A stretch of DNA of 11,463 bases from Atribacteria bacterium SCGC AAA255-G05 (lineage in GTDB: Bacteria > Atribacterota > Phoenicimicrobiia > Phoenicimicrobiales > Phoenicimicrobiaceae): contig ASPA01000065.1 of NCBI GenBank assembly GCA_000405605.1, positions 1-11,463 on the forward strand. Direction: 5' to 3'. Below, piece after piece: positions 6,811-11,463 of this stretch. Each line of letters starts with the position of its first letter. Position 1 is the stretch's first letter. A program made the position numbers and the translations under genes. The notes beneath the pieces were generated by a model that was given only the letters and a program-made list of their open reading frames with translations, made no database searches and was not told the origin of the DNA.

Positions 6811-8022
6811 TTAATTTCTAATTTTCTTCTTGATTAAATTACCTATTCTCTTAATGCCTTCTTCAATATCTTCCTCACTCGGATAACAGAAAGACAGCCG
6901 CATAGTGTTTTGGCCTTTTCCATCAGCAAAAAATGGAGCACCGGGCACATAGGCCACATTTTCTTCAATTGCCTCTTTAAGCATTTCTTTGGTGTCTATG
7001 TTCTCAGGTAAAGTAGCAACTACAAAAAATCCACCTTGCGGTTTAGTCCAGACAGCCTCTTTTGGGAAATATTTCTCTAAAGCATTTAGTATTGCATCTC
7101 TTTTTTTCTTATAAATTTGAACATTAGACTTGATGTTTTCTTCTAATTTACCTGATAGACAATATTCACAAGCAATTAATTGGGTTAAGATACTGGTACA
7201 TAAATCGGTTGCCTGTTTCAGTATGGCCATCTTCCTTATTATTTCTTTATTGCCTAAGATCCAAGCCAGCCGCAACCCGGGACATAATATCTTGGAAAAA
7301 GTACCCAGACTAATAACAGAACCATTTTTTTCCAAAGAATATATAGAGGGAATCGGTTCTCCTTCAAATCTGAGTTTTTCATAAGGGTTATCTTCTACAA
7401 TAAATACATTAAATTTATGAGCAATTTCGATAATCTTCTTTCGTCGAGCCAGAGACATGGTTACTCCTGCAGGATTTTGAAAATTGGAAATGGTATAAAT
7501 AAACTTAACTTTTTTACCTTCGTTTTTAAGCCGGGTAAGTTCTTCCTCTAATATATCCATCCGCATCCCATCTTCATCCATAGGTATACCTACTAATTCT
7601 CCCCCATAACTATAAAAAGCGTTTAAAGCAGCTAAATAGCTGGGCAGTTCTACTATTGCAACATCTCCGGGACTTAAAAATGTTTTACCCACTAAATCTA
7701 ATCCTTGTTGTGAACCGGAACTAATAATTATATTTTCTAATTCCCCATTATTACCGTCTTTTGCTAAATGTTCTAAAATACATTTTCTTAATTCAGGCGA
7801 TCCTTCGGTGCTGCTATACTGTAAGGCTCGAGCGCTATTTTTAGATAATACCTTCTGAGTTATTTCCTTTATATCTTCTACCGGAAAAGTCTTGGGATCC
7901 GGCATTCCTCCCGCCAAGGATATCACTTCCGGATTTTGAACTAATTTTAAAATCTCCCGAATAGCTGAAGCTTCCATTCTGGAAGCCAAGACGGAGTAAA
8001 ATTCTTCAGTATTTATAGACAT
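6811..8022 (-). CDS. PLP-dependent class I aminotransferase (LysN/AroH-like, probably branched-chain or broad)
   Basis: Fold-type I aminotransferase, 403 aa from the chosen start, of the group that includes LysN-type 2-aminoadipate and aromatic/branched-chain transaminases. It converts an amino acid to its 2-oxoacid using 2-oxoglutarate. Visible: SSGSQQG (residues 101-107, phosphate cup), FQNPAG (181-186), VEDNPY (209-214, Asp211 to the pyridine nitrogen), the Schiff-base lysine K244 in GTFSK, PGLRLAW (248-254), and a C-terminal MRLSFCYP with the carboxylate-binding Arg. There is no N-terminal GntR domain, so it is not MocR-type. The GTG at 8031 would add three codons but shares its G with the AAGGAG ribosome site; the ATG at 8022 is correctly spaced. 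It sits directly behind a sigma-54 promoter. Substrate preference cannot be read from sequence. Confidence 0.9.
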   Translation of the reverse strand: MSINTEEFYSVLASRMEASAIREILKLVQNPEVISLAGGMPDPKTFPVEDIKEITQKVLSKNSARALQYSSTEGSPELRKCILEHLAKDGNNGELENIIISSGSQQGLDLVGKTFLSPGDVAIVELPSYLAALNAFYSYGGELVGIPMDEDGMRMDILEEELTRLKNEGKKVKFIYTISNFQNPAGVTMSLARRKKIIEIAHKFNVFIVEDNPYEKLRFEGEPIPSIYSLEKNGSVISLGTFSKILCPGLRLAWILGNKEIIRKMAILKQATDLCTSILTQLIACEYCLSGKLEENIKSNVQIYKKKRDAILNALEKYFPKEAVWTKPQGGFFVVATLPENIDTKEMLKEAIEENVAYVPGAPFFADGKGQNTMRLSFCYPSEEDIEEGIKRIGNLIKKKIRN

Positions 8023-8030
8023 TTTTCCCA

Positions 8031-8036
8031 CTCCTT
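8031..8036 (-). promoter_or_regulatory. ribosome binding site of the aminotransferase gene (decides the start)
   Basis: AAGGAG on the minus strand lies eight bases ahead of the ATG at 8022 and overlaps the alternative GTG at 8031, which therefore cannot be the main start. Confidence 0.75.
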
Positions 8037-8084
8037 TTTATTTTCTATTTTATCAATACATATAACCCGTTAACTATATTATTA

Positions 8085-8101
8085 AGCAATTTTCGTGCCA
8101 A
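8085..8101 (-). promoter_or_regulatory. sigma-54 (-24/-12) promoter of the aminotransferase gene
   Basis: The minus strand reads TTGGCACGAAAATTGCT. It matches every fixed position of the RpoN consensus YTGGCACGRNNNTTGCW, with GG at 8099-8098 and GC at 8087-8086 in correct spacing. Transcription would start near 8074, giving a leader of about 52 bases with a good ribosome site. A PAS/AAA+ sigma-54 activator is encoded immediately upstream, which strongly supports function. RpoN itself is not in the window. Confidence 0.9.
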
Positions 8102-8120
8102 TTCATTGAGCAACCCTAAT

Positions 8121-8163
8121 AAAACAAAAAATAGCTTTTTGTTAATTGATAAAAAGCTATTTT
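8121..8163 (-). terminator. factor-independent terminator of the sigma-54 activator gene
   Basis: A perfect 13-base inverted repeat (8128-8140 and 8151-8163, arm AAAATAGCTTTTT) with a 10-base loop. On the minus strand it is followed by a T-rich stretch, TTTTTTGTTTT. It falls between the activator stop (8324) and the sigma-54 promoter, isolating the two units. The stem is AT-rich with only two G-C pairs, so efficiency may be modest. A regulator-binding palindrome is the alternative reading. Confidence 0.6.
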
Positions 8164-8189
8164 AAAATAAATCATAATTTTATTTTCGT

Positions 8190-8224
8190 TTGCATATTAT
8201 TGCATATATTTGCACATTGTGTAA
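8190..8224. promoter_or_regulatory. candidate upstream activator (enhancer) sites for the sigma-54 activator
   Basis: Three direct repeats of exactly 10 bases, TTGCATATTA, TTGCATATAT and TTGCACATTG (8190-8219), share the TTGCA core and sit on the same face of the helix. The last runs into an imperfect 15-base palindrome, TTGCACATTGTGTAA (8210-8224; six of seven pairs). They lie at about -116 to -150 from the predicted start site, the usual distance for enhancer-binding proteins. Confidence 0.55.
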
Positions 8225-8282
8225 CATTTTGTCAATAAGTACGGGGGAAACAATCTCAAATGGGGATTGCCGCTCTCTGATA

Positions 8283-8322
8283 AATCGGTGAATTGGGCAA
8301 TTGGAGAATTGGCTAATTGCTC
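8283..8322 (+). repeat. 8-bp degenerate tandem array, consensus AATTGGNN (copy 2, at activator 3' end)
   Basis: Five consecutive 8-base units on the plus strand, starting AATCGG, AATTGG, AATTGG, AATTGG and AATTGC, with variable last two bases (TG, GC, AG, CT, TC). It ends one base from the stop codon of the activator gene and is in the opposite orientation to copies 1 and 3. Nothing else is evident in 8225-8282. Confidence 0.7.
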
Positions 8323-8323
8323 T

Positions 8324-9790
8324 CTATTTATATTCATATACTTTTTTAATATTACATTTTTTTATTTTATAATAAAAACTTCTCGGGCTGATTCCTAATT
8401 TTTTTGCTGCCTTTAAACTATCTCCGTTGGCAGCTTTTAAAGCATGTATCAGGGCTATTCTTTCCGTATCATCTTTTATTTTTTTTAAACTATTTTTATC
8501 TAAATTATAATCAATTAAATTGTCAGGTTCGGAACTGATAGCTGTTTTTTCTTCGATAACCTCAACTTTATTTAACTCAAATAAAGGAGGAATGTGTTTG
8601 GGTAAAATTAATTCTTCGTTCAATTTCATGTTTATTACTGCTCTTTCAATTACATTTTCTAATTCCCTTACATTCCCCGGCCAGGAATAACTCGATAATA
8701 TATTTAATGCTTCCAATAAAATCCCTTTTACGTTTCTTCCAAAATCTTGATTATATTTTCTTATCAAATTGTTAACTAAAAGAGGCGTATCTTCTTTACG
8801 ATCCCTTAAAGGAGGGATATAAATAGGGATAACATATAATCGGTAATAAAGGTCATCTCTGAACCTTCCTTCTTTTACCGCATTTTTTAAATTAATATTA
8901 GTTGCTGAAATTATCCTAACATCCACATTAATAGAACTTCTTCCTCCTACTCTTATAATCTCTTTTTCCTGAAGTACCCTCAATAACTTAGCCTGTAGAT
9001 TCAGGCTCATCACTCCGATTTCATCCAAAAATATGGTTCCTTTATTGGCTTCTTCAAACAACCCCTTCTTCCCGGTCTTTTTTGCTCCGGTAAACGACCC
9101 CCCTTCATAACCAAAAAGCTCACTTTCTAATAAAGTATCCACCAAGGCAGAACAGTTTACCCGAATAAATTGTTGATTTTTTCTTTTGCTGGCATGATGA
9201 ATGGCATGAGCAAAGAGTTCTTTCCCGGTTCCGCTTTCTCCCTGAAGTAGAACGGTCGCTGGAGTTTGGGCAGCCTTTCTGGCTTGTTCTTTAGCGACAA
9301 CCATACCTCTGCTTTTTCCAACAATATCTTCAAAAGTATATTTTGATTCTAAATGTCTAACCCTTTTTTTAACCCGCTTTAACTCTTCGTTTAAATATTC
9401 AATTTCGGAAACATCATGTATCACTGCCACGCTGCCTTTCAATACTCCATCTACTATTACAGGTGCAACATTCACTATCACCTCTCTGCGATTAGGTCCA
9501 ACTCTCATCCTTACACCATGCACCGGTTTCTTGGTTCTTAGTACTTTTAAGTGCATACTTTCACCCTCATCAGCAATATCAATAGTAGGCGGTTTTCCTA
9601 AAACATCTTCTTCTATAAGCCCGGTAAGCCGGGTATAAGCAGGGTTAATAATAGTATGTAAACCATTTTCATCTACTACTGAAATAGCATCATCGGTAGA
9701 ACGAATTATGGCCTTTAAGGTACTCTGAATCTCTTTTTGTGTGGTAAATTCTTGCAGCCATTTATCTTTATTATTAATCTTCTCTTTCAT
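8324..9790 (-). CDS. sigma-54-dependent transcriptional activator, PAS-AAA+-Fis HTH (BkdR-like)
   Basis: Enhancer-binding protein of 488 aa that hydrolyses ATP to open RpoN promoters. Domains in order: a PAS sensor (about 22-132), a short charged helical linker (about 133-150), a central AAA+ domain (about 153-390), and a Fis-type HTH (about 457-477, LKAAKKLGISPRSFYYKIKK). AAA+ motifs: Walker A GESGTGKE (184-191), Walker B GTIFLDEIG (251-259), FRDDLYYRL (310-318) and WPGNVRELENV (370-380). The sigma-54 contact loop is GSFTGA (231-236), an Ala-to-Ser variant of GAFTGA. There is no receiver domain, so control is likely by a ligand bound to PAS. It lies directly upstream of a consensus sigma-54 promoter and the amino-acid fermentation genes, as BkdR does in Bacillus. 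The ATG start has only a weak AAGG site. Confidence 0.95.
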   Translation of the reverse strand: MKEKINNKDKWLQEFTTQKEIQSTLKAIIRSTDDAISVVDENGLHTIINPAYTRLTGLIEEDVLGKPPTIDIADEGESMHLKVLRTKKPVHGVRMRVGPNRREVIVNVAPVIVDGVLKGSVAVIHDVSEIEYLNEELKRVKKRVRHLESKYTFEDIVGKSRGMVVAKEQARKAAQTPATVLLQGESGTGKELFAHAIHHASKRKNQQFIRVNCSALVDTLLESELFGYEGGSFTGAKKTGKKGLFEEANKGTIFLDEIGVMSLNLQAKLLRVLQEKEIIRVGGRSSINVDVRIISATNINLKNAVKEGRFRDDLYYRLYVIPIYIPPLRDRKEDTPLLVNNLIRKYNQDFGRNVKGILLEALNILSSYSWPGNVRELENVIERAVINMKLNEELILPKHIPPLFELNKVEVIEEKTAISSEPDNLIDYNLDKNSLKKIKDDTERIALIHALKAANGDSLKAAKKLGISPRSFYYKIKKCNIKKVYEYK

Positions 9791-9805
9791 AAATAAACAA
9801 CCTTA

Positions 9806-9845
9806 TACCAATTTACCGATTGGCCGATTGGCCAATTCACCAATT
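9806..9845 (-). repeat. 8-bp degenerate tandem array, consensus AATTGGNN (copy 3, upstream of activator)
   Basis: Five uninterrupted 8-base units on the minus strand: AATTGG at units 1, 2 and 5, AATCGG at units 3 and 4, and variable last two bases (TG, CC, CC, TA, TA). It begins 15 bases before the activator start codon, where the leader or promoter should be. The centre holds the palindrome TTGGCCAA. No convincing promoter was found for this gene. Confidence 0.7.
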
Positions 9846-9864
9846 AAACTAGTCGATAATATTA

Positions 9865-9888
9865 GTTAACCAGTTTATCAGTTATCCA
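9865..9888 (+). repeat. 8-bp degenerate array of GTTAACCA type
   Basis: Three adjacent units, GTTAACCA, GTTTATCA and GTTATCCA. They resemble the GTTACCCA units at 6567-6598. Non-coding spacer between recN and the activator gene. Confidence 0.5.
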
Positions 9889-9895
9889 GCAAATT

Positions 9896-9981
9896 ATGTG
9901 ATGTGTAACGTGTAATAAGTAACCTGTTTTTGTAATTTCAAAAATCTAATCTTATTACTCATTACATATTACTTGTTACTG
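9896..9981. repeat. facing 7-bp repeat arrays (RGTAAY type) forming an imperfect inverted repeat
   Basis: Left arm 9896-9923: four 7-base units ending GTAAC/GTAAT (the first more diverged) on the plus strand. Right arm 9954-9981: four 7-base units ATTACTC, ATTACAT, ATTACTT and GTTACTG, which are the same word on the minus strand. Between them is a small hairpin, TTTTTG (9927-9932) with CAAAAA (9939-9944). The arms agree at most of 28 positions without gaps. It lies just after recN but has no clean T tract, so I do not call it a terminator. The remainder, 9982-10033, is AT-rich and featureless. Confidence 0.5.
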
Positions 9982-10033
9982 TATTTTAACTATCTTGCTA
10001 TTATTCTATCTTCACTTATTCCTTATTACTAGA

Positions 10034-11463
10034 TTATCTCTCTAACATCTTTTGGGCATGCTGGATAGTAATCTCACTCATCTGACTTCCGTCTAACATC
10101 CGAGCGATTTCTTTAATCCGCTCTTTTCCTTTCATTTCTATTAACTTTATTCCGGTCTGATTATTTAAAATATATTTTTCAATATAAAAATGTCTCCCGG
10201 CTCTGCAGGCTATCTGAGGCAGGTGGGTTACACAAATTACCTGTCTTTTTTTAGAAAGCACCTTCAGTTTTTGAGCAATTACCTCGCCCAGCCGTGCACC
10301 TACCCCACTGTCAATTTCATCAAAAATTAACGTCGGAACTTGATCTACTTCCGAAAGTATTGATTTTAAAGCTAACATTATTCTCGAAACCTCTCCCCCC
10401 GAGACAATTCGGGCCAAAGGACGCAGTCTTTCTCCTACATTGGGAGAGATCATAAACTCAATATCATCTATCCCTTTTAGACCTACTTTATATTTTTTCC
10501 CTTCTACTTCTATTCCGTTATCATCTTCGTAATTATCAATTGAAACTTTAAACTGACATTTCTTCATATTTAAATCTTCCAATTCTCTTATCACCATCTT
10601 CTCTAAATCCTCGGCAATCTTTCTTCGATTTGTATTTAGATGCTGAGAAATAGCAGATATTTTATTTTCCAAGAAATCGAGCTCTTCTTTCAATTTTTTT
10701 ACCTTATCTTCACTGTAATCAATGTCTTCTAATTCCTGATACACTTTTTGGCGGTATTCCAATATCTCTTCTATGGTGGAGCCATATTTACTCTTTAAAC
10801 TATTAATCAGATTTAATCTTCCCTCCACTTCTTTTAATTTTTGGCTATCTAAATCTATTTCGTCTTTATACTTTACAATTTCATTAACAATATCCTCAAA
10901 TTGGTAGCCTATTTCTTTTAAATTTTCTCTTATCTTTTCTATTCGCCGGTCTAAGGAAGATATCTCTCCCAAATCTATAGAAATTTCGCTTAAAGAATCT
11001 CTTACCGAGGCATGTTCTGATCCACCTTCATAAAGAACAAAATTAGCTTTTTCCATGGTCTCAATTATCTTCTCGGCATTTCTTAATACCATCTCTTCCT
11101 CTTCTAAAACCTTATCCTCATCTTTAGCCAATGAAGCTTTGTCTATTTCTTCTAATTGAAATTTTAAAAAATCTATCCGTTTTAAATTTCCCTCTCCATC
11201 TTTTATCAACTGAAATAACTTTTTGCTCTTTTCCCGCCACATTCGGTAATTGTCAGCTAATTCTTTTCTATATTTAATAATTTTCTCTCCACCCAGATTA
11301 TCCATCAGGTCAATATGCTTGGAAGAGTCTAAAAGAAATTGATGATTGTGTTGTCCGTGTAAGTCAACTAAAAATTTACCAATCTCTTGAAGTGTGGATA
11401 AATTTATCAATCGTTGATTAATCCAGCATTTATTCCGCCCTTTCTTATTAACCTCCCGCCTAA
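10034..11463 (-). CDS. recN: DNA repair protein RecN, N-terminus beyond window
   Basis: SMC-like ATPase acting in recombinational repair of double-strand breaks. The frame stays open to the window edge: upstream of the TTG at 11410 it still encodes RecN-like residues (REVNKKGRNKCWIN just before the LVDLHGQHNHQFLL motif), so the true start and the Walker A loop lie outside. About 475 residues are visible of an expected 550-570. Visible: LVDLHGQHNHQF near the start, a long charged coiled-coil middle, then the ABC signature IVSGGEVSR (about 10384-10410), Walker B TLIFDEIDSG and the D-loop/H-loop VTHLPQIA. It is a housekeeping gene with no functional link to the fermentation genes. Confidence 0.95.
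   Translation of the reverse strand, partial: RREVNKKGRNKCWINQRLINLSTLQEIGKFLVDLHGQHNHQFLLDSSKHIDLMDNLGGEKIIKYRKELADNYRMWREKSKKLFQLIKDGEGNLKRIDFLKFQLEEIDKASLAKDEDKVLEEEEMVLRNAEKIIETMEKANFVLYEGGSEHASVRDSLSEISIDLGEISSLDRRIEKIRENLKEIGYQFEDIVNEIVKYKDEIDLDSQKLKEVEGRLNLINSLKSKYGSTIEEILEYRQKVYQELEDIDYSEDKVKKLKEELDFLENKISAISQHLNTNRRKIAEDLEKMVIRELEDLNMKKCQFKVSIDNYEDDNGIEVEGKKYKVGLKGIDDIEFMISPNVGERLRPLARIVSGGEVSRIMLALKSILSEVDQVPTLIFDEIDSGVGARLGEVIAQKLKVLSKKRQVICVTHLPQIACRAGRHFYIEKYILNNQTGIKLIEMKGKERIKEIARMLDGSQMSEITIQHAQKMLER

Noticed and set aside
7130..7384. Plus-strand 84-codon frame inside the aminotransferase gene
   Set aside because: Antisense shadow of the conserved PLP-lysine region of the aminotransferase.
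8023..8031. GTG at 8031 as the aminotransferase start
   Set aside because: Its G is the last base of the AAGGAG ribosome site; the ATG at 8022 is properly spaced.
9927..9944. Terminator of recN
   Set aside because: The TTTTTG/CAAAAA hairpin has a single G-C pair and no T tract after it on the minus strand.
11408..11410. TTG at 11410 as the recN start
   Set aside because: The open frame and RecN-like residues continue upstream to the window edge, and without them the ATP-binding N-terminus would be missing.

Overview
The window is AT-rich DNA with densely packed genes, all on the minus strand, so transcription runs from high to low coordinates. The gene content indicates an anaerobic bacterium that ferments amino acids. 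It has a four-subunit ferredoxin-dependent 2-oxoacid oxidoreductase, a phosphate butyryltransferase/butyrate kinase pair, a broad-specificity aminotransferase and a sigma-54-dependent activator. Shine-Dalgarno sites are strong and GGAGG-like. The combination fits a low-GC Clostridia-like lineage or an uncultured anaerobic phylum such as Atribacterota. I cannot fix the taxon from this sequence, so treat that as a weak guess.

Layout in transcription order. (1) 11463-10034: recN, cut at its 5' end by the window edge. (2) 10033-9791: a spacer of degenerate 7-8 bp tandem repeats. (3) 9790-8324: a PAS/AAA+/Fis-type sigma-54 activator resembling BkdR. (4) 8323-8023: a regulatory spacer holding, in order, an 8-bp repeat array, a three-unit 10-bp phased repeat (candidate enhancer), a factor-independent terminator and a full-consensus -24/-12 promoter. 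(5) 8022-6811: a PLP aminotransferase. (6) 6810-6437: a non-coding spacer made largely of short repeats plus an inverted pair of REP-like hairpins (REPIN-like). (7) 6436-1046: ptb, buk, a P-loop ATPase of unknown role, then korD, korA, korB and korC, closely spaced or overlapping and probably one operon. (8) A REP-like terminator hairpin at 909-878 and a possible sigma-70-type promoter. (9) 802-1: an M20-family metallopeptidase, cut at its 3' end.

Proposed joint function: the aminotransferase makes 2-oxoacids (probably branched-chain), the Kor/Vor complex oxidises them to acyl-CoA and reduced ferredoxin, Ptb turns acyl-CoA into acyl phosphate, and Buk makes ATP and the free acid (isobutyrate, isovalerate or 2-methylbutyrate type). 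The activator next door and the sigma-54 promoter ahead of the aminotransferase suggest inducible control, as known for BkdR and the ptb-buk-bkd genes of Bacillus. The peptidase downstream could supply amino acids, but appears to be a separate transcription unit.

The less explained parts are the P-loop ATPase inside the operon and the spacers. Those spacers hold several unrelated 7-8 bp words in short degenerate arrays, some shared between loci, together with GTAG-footed palindromes.
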